From positions 1 to 64,000 of the forward strand of contig CCFE01000031.1 of the NCBI GenBank assembly GCA_000752035.1: a DNA stretch of 64,000 nucleotides, read 5' to 3'. Positions 18,289-26,776 of the stretch are shown in pieces (the first letter of the stretch is position 1; every line of letters starts with the position of its first letter). The notes under the pieces were generated by a model, which worked only from the letters and a program-made list of their open reading frames with translations, was not told the DNA's origin and did not search any database. The stretch is from Bacillus rubiinfantis (GTDB taxonomy: Bacteria; Bacillota; Bacilli; Bacillales; Cytobacillaceae). The position numbers were made by a program, and so were the translations under genes.

Positions 18289-18510
18289 TTATGATACTTT
18301 TTCGGATAGCACCATGTAGCCTAACTTTGTAATGGTTTCCTTTATCTGAGCAGCTTGGATTTGCGATTCATCAAATTCCGCTTTGACTTTGCTAAAATTG
18401 AATAGCACTCTTGCTGATTCGACACCTGGTGTTTTATTCAAAATACTCTCGATTTTTTTAACGCAGGATGGACAAGTAAGTGGTTCTAATTGAAATACTG
18501 CTTTTGCCAT
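18289..18510 (-). CDS. HMA-domain metal-binding protein (CopZ/MerP-like)
   Basis: A 73-aa single HMA domain with the CPSC metal-binding pair (LTCPSCVKKIES) and a ferredoxin-like beta-alpha-beta pattern ending in LGYMVLSEK. Such proteins deliver Cu(I) or other soft metals to P1B ATPases, and this one lies just upstream of an ATPase that lacks its own HMA domain. It has a good ribosome site (AGGAGG). CPSC in place of CxxC with Ser/Ala variants is within family range. Confidence 0.9.
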   Translation of the reverse strand: MAKAVFQLEPLTCPSCVKKIESILNKTPGVESARVLFNFSKVKAEFDESQIQAAQIKETITKLGYMVLSEKVS

Positions 18511-18590
18511 GTTTATCTTCCTCCTTGTTGTTTATGCTTTTATTCTAAAACAGGTCTCGATGGAAAAAATTGATGGCAATCAATAATAAC

Positions 18591-18641
18591 AAAAAAGGTC
18601 AGTCCTCCCACTTGATTAGTGAAGGAGAGACTGACCTTTTT
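18591..18641. terminator. Bidirectional terminator after the tubulin-like gene
   Basis: AAAAAAGGTCAGTC ... GACTGACCTTTTT forms a stem flanked by A and T runs. It follows the tubulin-like gene on the minus strand. Confidence 0.85.
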
Positions 18642-19751
18642 CTACTTTTCGTATTTAGTTAGCTTGGAGGAAAGATTACCAGGCTTTCGCTCCTGTTGTT
18701 TTACTTTTAAATTGGAAGCCCAGGAAATGCGAGATTCATAGACTTGAGTGCGTTCCTTTTTTACTAAATTTTGCAGCCGAAGTTTATTTTTCTCGATGGC
18801 TTCTTCAATTGCTAGCATTCTTCTGCTCGGAAACGGCAAACCGGCAAGGATTGTTGTGATTGTTGGGTCAGCTTCAGAAATATACGTTCCCTCGAATAAT
18901 TCCAGTGGTTCACCCACTTTTTCAAAAATTGCCGGCACGTTTATAAGCGATGCCATTTTTTCAGGACCCTCATAAATTAATCCAGCACGAATGACACCTT
19001 GTGATTCAACTGGGCAAAATATTGAGTTTTGCCATGACGCCTGAATTTTCGCTGCGACATCTGCGGTTGTTTTTGCATCGGTAATCGCCGTTGAGGCAAT
19101 CACGGTTACACCACGTGTCGCTAAAATATTCATGAGATCTGTCTCGTCAAAGTTGCCGTAAAATGAACTTTTATTGGTAACTTGCAGCAAATGGTGAATA
19201 GCTTTTATGACCTGTTGATTAGAATATAAGTAGATTTGATGTTTGCTTGATTGTGGATTTAATTTTCGGATTTGGTCATTGTCGACAAGGAAGACGGAGG
19301 AGAGGGACTCGATTTTGGATATCTCTTCAATGCACTGTGCAGCATTTATTCGGTTCCCCGCTAACACATTTCGATCAGGAACAACAGCGATTGCACCAAT
19401 ATTCACCCCAGGCAAATTATCCAATAACAAATCAATTAAAAGCGGACTCATCCCCGATCCAGTCCCACCATCGGTCGAAAAAGCTACCAACAAAAGCTTG
19501 ATATTTTTAAACGAATGCTGAACAAAGTCAATAATTTCGCGATAATGGTCATGAACAGCCCTCAAGCCTACGGAACGATCCTGTCCGGCACCATTATATC
19601 CCGGAACAAAAAATTTCTTTTCCACTCTTGTATTTACTAAGCCATCACGGCGGTTTGTATTAATTAGCGCTGTTTGATAGCCCATGGTTGCAGCAATTTC
19701 GGCAAGATTTCCGCCTGCCTGGCCGACTCCTAAGATTCCTACTGATTTCAT
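18642..19751 (-). CDS. Tubulin/FtsZ-superfamily GTPase (TubZ-like)
   Basis: A 369-aa protein with the nucleotide-binding start GILGVGQAGGN (residues 5-15), the tubulin signature GGTGSGM (95-101) and the catalytic T7 loop NFDETD (200-205). Both halves of the GTPase site are therefore present and it could polymerise. It is not the housekeeping FtsZ: there is no ftsA/dcw neighbourhood, sequence identity looks low, and the tail is basic (KVKQQERKPGNLSSKLTKYEK) without the FtsZ C-terminal peptide. TubZ-like proteins are best known from plasmids and phages, where they move DNA. No replication or partition gene is visible beside this one, and its role is unknown. Confidence 0.8.
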   Translation of the reverse strand: MKSVGILGVGQAGGNLAEIAATMGYQTALINTNRRDGLVNTRVEKKFFVPGYNGAGQDRSVGLRAVHDHYREIIDFVQHSFKNIKLLLVAFSTDGGTGSGMSPLLIDLLLDNLPGVNIGAIAVVPDRNVLAGNRINAAQCIEEISKIESLSSVFLVDNDQIRKLNPQSSKHQIYLYSNQQVIKAIHHLLQVTNKSSFYGNFDETDLMNILATRGVTVIASTAITDAKTTADVAAKIQASWQNSIFCPVESQGVIRAGLIYEGPEKMASLINVPAIFEKVGEPLELFEGTYISEADPTITTILAGLPFPSRRMLAIEEAIEKNKLRLQNLVKKERTQVYESRISWASNLKVKQQERKPGNLSSKLTKYEK

Positions 19752-19904
19752 TATATCCCTCCCTTTCTTACTAAAATCATACTCATATTTTGTGAATTTA
19801 GACTTTCTATGGAAAAAAGTTGTAAGCGTGGCAGCAGCAACGCCAAATGCAAAGAAGTGGTTAATACTTTTTTATAACTATTCTCTTTTGAAGAGCAAAG
19901 AGTG

Positions 19905-20220
19905 AAGAAAGAGGTTATATAACTTACGAAAATCCTAAAGGGGACTCTTCTTGCTAGTTAGACGAGTATTTCCGTCATTATATCGATGGAGGTTTAAATG
20001 ACAGATATGAGTGGAAAATTTCCAGATATCTTCTCTAAATAGAACAAATTCAAATGATTTTGACATATAAACGGAGAAACTTCCTTTATTTATAAGTAAA
20101 TAAAGGTATTTCCTAATTTAAGTGGGATTTTCCCTTTTATTTTTCATACACAAGGCAACCAACATTCAGTTACTACAGCCAAAAATCAAATGACCATGTC
20201 TACTAATTGGACAGGGGTGC
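19905..20220. repeat. Degenerate copy of the dispersed AT-rich element (copy C)
   Basis: This non-coding stretch shares ordered blocks with the elements at 23981-24519 and 56240-56710: ATAACTTACGAAAA, GACAGATATGAGTGGAAAAT, ATATAAACGGAGAAACTTCC, GGTATTTCCTAA and TTTTTCATACACAAGG. It is more diverged and shorter than the other two. Nothing else is seen in 19752-20311 apart from a probable promoter just before 20312. Confidence 0.65.
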
Positions 20221-20311
20221 TTTTCACTAATAATTACCTGAATATTTCATCAAATTACCTCTATACATTATATATAGGGAATTTTCACTATTTTGTAAAT
20301 CCTTAAAATTT

Positions 20312-21412
20312 ATGGGATGTGATAGGGAGATGGTAAGAAGGCAACAAGCAGCCACAGAGATTGAGAAGCTTTTTCGAAAAACAGTCCAGAAAGACGCCAA
20401 AATCCACAACGCTTATATGTTAGTCCATTCAGATAAACTGGGCATTCATGTTAATATGGCGGAAGGTACTACTAGGGATATAGCTGCAACCCCACAGCAG
20501 CCTTACTTTATTGCCAGTGTCAGTAAACTAATCACAGCTGTCCTAACCGGAATCTTCGTTGAACAGAACATATTTACATACGAGGATCCCATTTCTAACT
20601 TTTTAGACGAAGAACTTCTACAAAACTTACATATTTATCGAGGAAGGGATTACAGTAAAGAAATTAAAATAAAGCATTTATTAAGTCATACCTCAGGTTT
20701 GCATGACGTTTTAGAGGATCAGCCAAAACAAGGCAAATCGTTTGTCGATTGTATTCTTGATGAACCGTCACGCCGATGGACTGCAAGAGAAGTAGTAATG
20801 TGGGCGAAACAGCATTTAGAACCGCACTTCCCTCCTGAGCAGGGATTTCATTATTCAGACACTGGTTATCACCTTCTTGGGTTAACTTTTGAAAAAATTA
20901 CTGGAAAGCCTTATGGGGAAACACTGAAAGAATACATTTTTGCTCCTTTAGAAATGAACCACTCATATTTAGTCGGGTCCCAACCAATTGAAAAAAGCGA
21001 TCAACCAGTGGCTGATTTATACTTACGGAACATAAATATTAAAGATTATGAGAGTCTAAGTATAATGCACGCTGGTGGCGGGATTATTTCAACGAACGAG
21101 GATTTGCTCAAGTTTATGAAGGCATTAGTCCAGCATCACCTTGTTAGAGAAGAGACCATTACTACAATGAAGCAACATTGCCGAAGGTTTGTACCCGGGA
21201 TTCATTACGGATATGGCATGATGGTCTTTAAAACCATCCCCATCTTAATGCCGGAGAAATACAATGTGTGGGGGAATGCGGGATCCACTGGAACATTTAT
21301 GTTTTACCATCCTGCAACGGACACGTACTTAATTGGAGGATTACATCAGTTTCGCCATAATCGAAAAGGGATTAAATTAATGCTGAAAACCATTGATAAA
21401 TTAATAAAGTAA
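20312..21412 (+). CDS. Serine hydrolase of the beta-lactamase/DD-peptidase fold
   Basis: A 366-aa protein with the SxxK nucleophile motif (SVSK, residues 69-72), a YSD triad-like motif (HYSDTGYHLLG) replacing YxN, and a GSTG strand near the end. No signal peptide is visible, so it may act in the cytoplasm. The family includes esterases, D-aminopeptidases and penicillin-binding-like proteins, so the substrate cannot be named. The start is uncertain: ATGs at 20312 and 20330 both lack a clear ribosome site. A terminator follows. Confidence 0.85.
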   Translation: MGCDREMVRRQQAATEIEKLFRKTVQKDAKIHNAYMLVHSDKLGIHVNMAEGTTRDIAATPQQPYFIASVSKLITAVLTGIFVEQNIFTYEDPISNFLDEELLQNLHIYRGRDYSKEIKIKHLLSHTSGLHDVLEDQPKQGKSFVDCILDEPSRRWTAREVVMWAKQHLEPHFPPEQGFHYSDTGYHLLGLTFEKITGKPYGETLKEYIFAPLEMNHSYLVGSQPIEKSDQPVADLYLRNINIKDYESLSIMHAGGGIISTNEDLLKFMKALVQHHLVREETITTMKQHCRRFVPGIHYGYGMMVFKTIPILMPEKYNVWGNAGSTGTFMFYHPATDTYLIGGLHQFRHNRKGIKLMLKTIDKLIK

Positions 21413-21441
21413 GGTCAGTCCCATCATGTGGACTGACCTTA
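21410..21441. terminator. Terminator after the serine hydrolase
   Basis: AAGGTCAGTCC and GGACTGACCTT form an 11-bp stem around an 8-nt loop, directly after the stop codon. Confidence 0.75.
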
Positions 21442-21448
21442 CTGATTG

Positions 21449-21554
21449 TTTATCCCGCCTTAACGGGCAGTAAGACCCCCACCTCAAGATTACGAGTCTA
21501 TAAGGAATCTAGGTGGGGGATGAAGAACCCCCACTGATGGAAGTTTCACTTTAT
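21449..21554 (+). repeat. IS200/IS605-like terminal relic, long copy
   Basis: It starts TTATCCCGCCTTAACGGG and ends TGATGGAAGTTTCACTTTA, the same boundaries as the short copy at 45211-45264. The long copy has an additional hairpin (CCCCCACCT ... AGGTGGGGG) bracketed by two CCCCCAC direct repeats; the short copy looks like a deletion between these. The stem-loops resemble the 3' ends of IS605/TnpB elements. That family assignment is inference, and no tnpA or tnpB is present. Confidence 0.55.
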
Positions 21555-21573
21555 CCGATTATATTATAAGAAC

Positions 21574-22314
21574 CTATCTCTGTTTCAAAAATGCCTTTGT
21601 TCTCTCAAATTGCGGATTGGTAAAAATTTCACTTGGAGTTCCCGATTCAATTATTGCTCCTTGATCCATAAACATAACTCGATTAGCTACTTCTTTGGCA
21701 AACCCCATTTCATGGGTCACAACAATCATTGTCATATGATTTTGTGCCAAATGCCTCATTACTTGAAGCACTTCACTGGTAAGCTCAGGATCGAGTGCTG
21801 AAGTAGGTTCATCAAACAACATAATTTCCGGATTCATCATCAATGCCCTGGCAATCGCAACCCTCTGTTTTTGTCCCCCTGATAGGTTAGCAGGATAAGC
21901 ATTAGCACGTTCGGCCAGTCCAACTTTATCCAATAGATCCAAGCTGCGGTTTTTTATTATAGATGCAGACTCTTTTTTGATTAATTTAGGAGCGAGCTCG
22001 AGATTTTCTTTCACCGTAAGATGCGGAAATAGGTTAAAATGTTGGAAAACCATCCCCATCTTTGCAGTAATCTGTTTCATTTCCGGCGATTTTGCATACA
22101 CTCCGTCCTTCACCAAATAATCATCAGCGACCCGAATGGTTCCACCATCAATTTCCTCCAGATGGACTAAGCTACGAAGCATGGTACTTTTTCCAGAACC
22201 GGATGGACCAATTACTGCCACGACATCATTTTTATTCACCGAAAAACTGATATTTTTTAAAACCTCGAATTGACCATAGGATTTTTTTAGATTGTTAACT
22301 TCAATCAGTGCCAT
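21574..22314 (-). CDS. Polar amino-acid ABC transporter, ATP-binding protein
   Basis: A 246-aa ATPase with Walker A GPSGSGKST, Q-loop GMVFQHFNLFPH, signature LSGGQKQRVAIARAL and Walker B IMLFDEPTSALD. The sequence is of the GlnQ/TcyC/ArtM class that powers uptake of polar amino acids. It is the last gene of a three-gene operon (binding protein, permease, ATPase), 14 nt after the permease. The substrate (cystine, arginine or glutamine type) is not resolved. Confidence 0.95.
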   Translation of the reverse strand: MALIEVNNLKKSYGQFEVLKNISFSVNKNDVVAVIGPSGSGKSTMLRSLVHLEEIDGGTIRVADDYLVKDGVYAKSPEMKQITAKMGMVFQHFNLFPHLTVKENLELAPKLIKKESASIIKNRSLDLLDKVGLAERANAYPANLSGGQKQRVAIARALMMNPEIMLFDEPTSALDPELTSEVLQVMRHLAQNHMTMIVVTHEMGFAKEVANRVMFMDQGAIIESGTPSEIFTNPQFERTKAFLKQR

Positions 22315-22328
22315 ATTGATTACCCTTC

Positions 22329-22988
22329 CTATTCGAATCTAAAACGATTTTCAATCCATTTAAACAACACTGTCAATATCAGCGTCATAATTAAATAAAT
22401 GATTCCAGCAATCACAAATGGAATAATCGTGAAATCACGGTTAACTGCTGTTTCAGCATAGTGCAGTAATTCCGGTACGGCAACGGCATAAAGTAATGCC
22501 GTATCTTTGACAAGTGTAACCGACTCATTTGCCATCGCCGGAAGGGCAATACGGAACATTTGCGGTAAGATAACCCGTGTTGTTGTTTGCCATTTATTTA
22601 AGCCAAGGACCTGGGCAGCCTCATATTGTCCTTTATCAATTGCTAGTAATCCGCCGCGGAATATCTCAGCAAAATAGGCGGCATAGTTCAATATAAATCC
22701 AAGAGCTGCTGCAGTAAATCGATCGAGCACCAAATATTCTCCGATTACCGGAAGCATGGGCAGGCCGAAACAGATAAACAATAGCTGGAGCAAAAGCGGG
22801 GTTCCGCGCATTACGTAAATATACCCCTGCGCCAGCCAAGATAACGGTTTAACCCGGCTTCTCACTGCCAATGTAAGTAAAAAACCAAGCGGGATCGACA
22901 CGACAATCGAAATGATGAACAACAGCACAGTCATCTGTGCCCCTTCAAGCATCGGTTTCAAAATAGAAATAATATAATCGGTAGACAT
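22329..22988 (-). CDS. Polar amino-acid ABC transporter, permease
   Basis: A 219-aa HisM/GlnP-type permease with five or so membrane segments. The cytoplasmic coupling loop (QYEAAQVLGLNKWQTTTRVILPQ) contacts the ATPase. The ATG at 22988 has ACGGAGGATTCC upstream and is preferred over longer frames. It is the middle gene of the importer operon. Confidence 0.95.
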   Translation of the reverse strand: MSTDYIISILKPMLEGAQMTVLLFIISIVVSIPLGFLLTLAVRSRVKPLSWLAQGYIYVMRGTPLLLQLLFICFGLPMLPVIGEYLVLDRFTAAALGFILNYAAYFAEIFRGGLLAIDKGQYEAAQVLGLNKWQTTTRVILPQMFRIALPAMANESVTLVKDTALLYAVAVPELLHYAETAVNRDFTIIPFVIAGIIYLIMTLILTVLFKWIENRFRFE

Positions 22989-23053
22989 TATGGAATCCTC
23001 CGTAAAACAAAACAGGGTTCCCAATGGAAATCCTGCTTTGCCTTATTCGACAA

Positions 23054-23836
23054 TTAGTTTAAAACTTTATTTTCTCCAAACCATTTGTTAGAAATCTTAG
23101 CTGCTGTTCCATCCTCATTCATCTCATCAAGAGCCTTTTGCAGCTTGTTCAGTAATTCCTCATTACCTTTTTTCACGCCTACACCGTATTCTTCTGGAGC
23201 AAGGGTTTCGGTTAGAACTTTAAATGTATCTTTTTCTTTTGTCATATAATAATCAATCACAACTTCGTCAATGACCACCGCATCTAAGCGACCGCTTTTT
23301 AAATCATTTAAAGCCAATACATTATCTTTAAACTCTGTCACCGTTTTAATTTTTGACTTAATTGGGTTTGCATTTAAAGCATCGGAAGCAGATGAAAGAG
23401 ATTGCAGACCGACGACTTTGCCTGCTAAATCAGCAAGCTTAGAAAGCTTAGAATCTGCCTTTGTCACAACGACTTGGGCATTTTTTAGATAAGGCTTTGT
23501 AAATAACACTTTTTGTTTGCGTTCATCTGTAATGGTATAACCGTTCCAAATCAAATCAATACGGCCGCTGCTTAATTCCGATTCTTTTGCGCTCCAGTCA
23601 ATTGGCTGAAATTTCACCTTTTGGCCCATTTTTTCAGCAGCTGCTTTGGCATAATCAATATCGAAGCCGACAATTTCATTATTTTTATCTCGGAAGCCAA
23701 GTGGTGCGAATTTATCATCGATTCCAATGATCAATGTATCATCCTTTTCCTTTGATTGTGATGTTTTGCTTGAACAAGCTGTAAGTAGGGAGAATACTGC
23801 TGCGATGAGTAATACAAAAGCTGCTAATCGTTTCAT
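23054..23836 (-). CDS. Polar amino-acid ABC transporter, substrate-binding lipoprotein
   Basis: A 260-aa family 3 solute-binding protein with a lipoprotein signal (LLTACSS, lipobox Cys about residue 21). It carries IGIDDKFAPLGFRDKNNEIVGFDIDYAKA and a WNGYTITDERKQ motif typical of the group. It captures an amino acid outside the cell and passes it to the permease. First gene of the operon. Confidence 0.95.
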   Translation of the reverse strand: MKRLAAFVLLIAAVFSLLTACSSKTSQSKEKDDTLIIGIDDKFAPLGFRDKNNEIVGFDIDYAKAAAEKMGQKVKFQPIDWSAKESELSSGRIDLIWNGYTITDERKQKVLFTKPYLKNAQVVVTKADSKLSKLADLAGKVVGLQSLSSASDALNANPIKSKIKTVTEFKDNVLALNDLKSGRLDAVVIDEVVIDYYMTKEKDTFKVLTETLAPEEYGVGVKKGNEELLNKLQKALDEMNEDGTAAKISNKWFGENKVLN

Positions 23837-23980
23837 TTAATAAGACCACCTTTTACTATTTTTGCTTTAGTACGTTAACATATTATCATACTACCACATT
23901 ATCATAATATAGTATAGTAGAAAATTATTTAAAAAGAAGGATGCTAGATGTAAGAATAGAATTAAACGGGGAAATAGATG

Positions 23981-24519
23981 AAAAAGGGGCTGCCCAAAAG
24001 TCAGTTAGGTTACTTTTTTGAGACGCAAAAGTGGAAAAACAGGTTGAATAACTTACGAAAAATCATGATGATTCGCAAAGGGATTTGCCAAAGGATAGGG
24101 TTGAGAATCATAAGCGGAGAATTTCCGTCTAATGAAAAATTTGAGGCTTAATAGACAGATATAAGAGGAGATTTTCCGCTTACTACCTAAAAATAAGGCA
24201 ATATTCAAGGATTTTAATCATATAAGCGGAAAAACTTCCCCTAATTCTAGGGAAATAGTAGTATTTCCCAGAATAAACGGAATTTTTTCCTTTATTTTCA
24301 AACACAGGGGAATCACGTGATCATTACGTCTAATTTAGCTATTCATTATGAGATAGAGAATATCTATTCGTAAATTGTGCTTTAGTTTGCGATTTTTTAT
24401 ATGCTCATTTTTTCAAAAACATTGATACAGTAAAAATAGGGTGAGAAATTATTTGCGATTCCTCACCCTATGGCAACTTTAGGTAAGTCAGCACCAGACT
24501 TTTTGGACAACCCTCTTTC
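23981..24519. repeat. Dispersed AT-rich element with MITE-like inverted ends (copy A)
   Basis: The left end AAAAGGGGCTGCCCAAAAGTC (23982 on) and the right end, read on the minus strand as AAAGAGGGTTGTCCAAAAAG, are imperfect terminal inverted repeats of about 20 bp. They resemble the GGGGCTGTCCCAAAAG ends of some IS families. The inside is non-coding and holds several CGGA-AAATTTCCG-like palindromes, and a hairpin ATAGGGTGAGAAAT ... CCTCACCCTAT lies near the right end. It fills the gap 23837-24535. Copies B and C lie at 56240-56710 and 19905-20220. Confidence 0.75.
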
Positions 24520-24535
24520 ATTAACTCATATACTA

Positions 24536-26440
24536 TTATTTAAGAACTGCTTTGCCGCCGACAATTGGTAAAGTAATTTCACTCTTCGTTGGCAGAACAG
24601 TTATTTTTGTACCAGCTTTAGGACGAATGGTGTAATCATAATCGGTTGAAATCAGGACAATACCAATTTGGTGTCCTGCTTTAAAGACATAATCCTTTGG
24701 TTCCATTGCCCAATCAAAGGTATAATCGCGTCCCGGTACAAGTGATACTGATTTCTCCGCAGAGTGAAGATTCTGCGGGTCAACCCAGCCGCGAGATACG
24801 ATGACAGGATTGGAAGTGCTATAATCAACGAGCAAAGCAGTTAAGTTTGCCACAGGGCGATCGATGCTGGCACGGATACTAACCTTTGGTGTTCCACTTA
24901 ACCGCACCTCGTTAGCTAATTCATCAGTGACATATGCAAGTCGATTTTCAGAGCTTTGCCCTGGGTTTGCCACAAGCAGATTAGCCTTTTTCATTGGATC
25001 ATCAACGAATGTTTGCTTATTATGTGGCTTGTTAGGAATTGAGTTAGGCAGTAAATCGCCAAGCCCATTACCCGTCCCGTCAAGGTTTAGTTTTACCTCT
25101 GACGTACCTGGAGCTGGCCAGCTAGCCTCCTTATGGTAGCTCTTATCTTCGCGCTGAATAGTTACGGCAGGCTCATCCATAATTCCATTTTCGATTCCGT
25201 ATAGGTAATAATCAAACCATTTATTACGTGTCTCCGTCCAATCAGTTCCGGAAGGGCTAGAATGTGTACCTTGATGTAGCCATAATTTGCGTGCAACTTT
25301 GTTCTTTCCTAGTGCTTCCCACCACTGGGCAAATTGTTTTGTCTTAACATTCCAGTCGTTTAGGCCATGAACGACCAACACACTAGCCTCTATTTTATTA
25401 GCATCTTTAACATAGTCGCGATGTGACCAGAACTCGTTATAATCACCAGTATCCCGATCTTGGCCTTTTTTAAGTTCAGCAATTACATCTTTACATACTC
25501 CGGGATTTGATCTTGTTAAAACGGCTTCAGCCATATTATCGGTATCTTCACCTTGGTATCCACCTGGTGCAATAACAGCCCCATTTGCCCGGTAGTAATC
25601 ATACCAGCTGCTGATTGCAGCAATCGGAATGATTGTTTTCAATCCATCTACACCAGTAGCAGCAACAGCATTTGGCAATGTCCCATTATAGGAAGCCCCT
25701 GTCATCCCTACATTTCCAGTTGACCAATCAGCCTTTACTGTCTTTCCATCCGCGGTGAACGCCTTTGCCCGGCCGTTTAACCAGTCAATAACTGCTTTGG
25801 TTCCGAGAATTTCGCGCTCATCACCAGTTGTCGGACAACCATCAGATTTTCCTGTCCCAATGCTTTCTGCTAGAATCACCGCATAGCCGCGCGGAACGAA
25901 GTAGTTTCCAAGCGAACCAAGATTAGCTGCTTGACCCTCACCCTGAGCGGATGGTTTTCCATCGCGGCCATGGCCCTTGCCTGGATGAGCCACTGGATTG
26001 AGGTCAACATCCACATTAAATACAGGGACATCGAGAATCCCGGAACGATACGGACTCATTTCATAAATTACCGGTACCTTTACACCCGGATCAGTTTTGG
26101 GACGATAAATCTTGACAGATACTTTATCACGCTTACCATCTCGGTCACTATCCACTGCTGTTTCAACAAATAGATCTTCAATGATGGCATCATCCGTAGA
26201 ATAAATTGGTTTTGTCATTCCTTTTTCCAATTCAATTTTGGTTGCGTTTGATGCAGTTTCTGGTATTAACCCATTTAGCGGAATCCCCTTCCACTCGAGA
26301 ACTTCCTTTTTTGCATCCTTTTTAGCTTCTGTCGCACGCTGTGGTTTACCTGCAGCATTTGCAGTCCACGGCTGAACTCCAGCCAGCAATGATAGCGATA
26401 GAGCGGAACATATTCCTACAGCCAAAATCTTTTTCTTCAT
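24536..26440 (-). CDS. Secreted Xaa-Pro dipeptidyl-peptidase, S15 family
   Basis: 634 aa from the ATG at 26440 (AAAGGGGG upstream). A signal peptide (MKKKILAVGICSALSLSLLA ... ANA) shows export. The alpha/beta-hydrolase core has the nucleophile in GMTGASYNGTLP, the acid in HGLNDWNVK and the base in LHQGTHSSP; a C-terminal jelly-roll domain follows. These enzymes remove X-Pro dipeptides from peptide N-termini. The signal peptide and isolated context suggest scavenging of extracellular peptides. Confidence 0.9.
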   Translation of the reverse strand: MKKKILAVGICSALSLSLLAGVQPWTANAAGKPQRATEAKKDAKKEVLEWKGIPLNGLIPETASNATKIELEKGMTKPIYSTDDAIIEDLFVETAVDSDRDGKRDKVSVKIYRPKTDPGVKVPVIYEMSPYRSGILDVPVFNVDVDLNPVAHPGKGHGRDGKPSAQGEGQAANLGSLGNYFVPRGYAVILAESIGTGKSDGCPTTGDEREILGTKAVIDWLNGRAKAFTADGKTVKADWSTGNVGMTGASYNGTLPNAVAATGVDGLKTIIPIAAISSWYDYYRANGAVIAPGGYQGEDTDNMAEAVLTRSNPGVCKDVIAELKKGQDRDTGDYNEFWSHRDYVKDANKIEASVLVVHGLNDWNVKTKQFAQWWEALGKNKVARKLWLHQGTHSSPSGTDWTETRNKWFDYYLYGIENGIMDEPAVTIQREDKSYHKEASWPAPGTSEVKLNLDGTGNGLGDLLPNSIPNKPHNKQTFVDDPMKKANLLVANPGQSSENRLAYVTDELANEVRLSGTPKVSIRASIDRPVANLTALLVDYSTSNPVIVSRGWVDPQNLHSAEKSVSLVPGRDYTFDWAMEPKDYVFKAGHQIGIVLISTDYDYTIRPKAGTKITVLPTKSEITLPIVGGKAVLK

Positions 26441-26556
26441 CTTTTTTCCCCCTTTAGTAGTTTTATAGGCTTGTACCAATTTATAGTATATTACTGAAAG
26501 TTTGAAATTTTTGTAAAGTTGTGTCATGTTTGCGATTTTTTGTTCACTAAAACAAA

Positions 26557-26597
26557 AAAAGGCCAACCTTGCAATAATTACAGTTGCAAGATTGACT
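26557..26597 (-). terminator. Second terminator downstream of selO
   Basis: On the minus strand CAATCTTGCAA pairs with TTGCAAGGTTG, followed by GGCCTTTTTTTG. It lies between selO and the peptidase gene and backs up the hairpin at 26712-26762. Confidence 0.8.
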
Positions 26598-26711
26598 CTT
26601 GTATAGCTAGTTTTATAGTTTACTTCATGAATTTTCCCTATTTTACTGTGATTATTTTAATAGATAATCTATCGTTTCTTCGATGGCTGCGAGAATTTAT
26701 TGGAATAAAAG

Positions 26712-26762
26712 AAAATGGCTTGGATACATTGAATGGGTTCAATGTGCCAAGCCATTTTTTGC
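26712..26762 (-). terminator. Terminator of selO
   Basis: AATGGCTTGG pairs with CCAAGCCATT, with an inner ACATTGAA/TTCAATGT pairing, and a T-rich tail follows on the minus strand. With the hairpin at 26557-26597 this accounts for the 336-bp gap. Confidence 0.85.
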
Positions 26763-26776
26763 AGTCGTAAAACCCT

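Noticed and set aside
22347..22360. TTTTCAATCCATT in the permease gene, similar to the CRISPR handle
   Set aside because: It lies in a coding region, with no stem beside it and no TTC-linked guide. Chance match.
25636..25648. TTTTCAATCCATC in the Xaa-Pro peptidase gene, similar to the CRISPR handle
   Set aside because: Same reasoning: coding sequence, no repeat hairpin, no promoter or terminator around it.
26403..26687. Plus-strand frames opposite long minus-strand genes (for example opposite cas4, the P1B ATPase and fdrA)
   Set aside because: They mirror the codon pattern of the opposite gene, lack ribosome sites and show no recognisable family. The coordinates given are only a placeholder example region.
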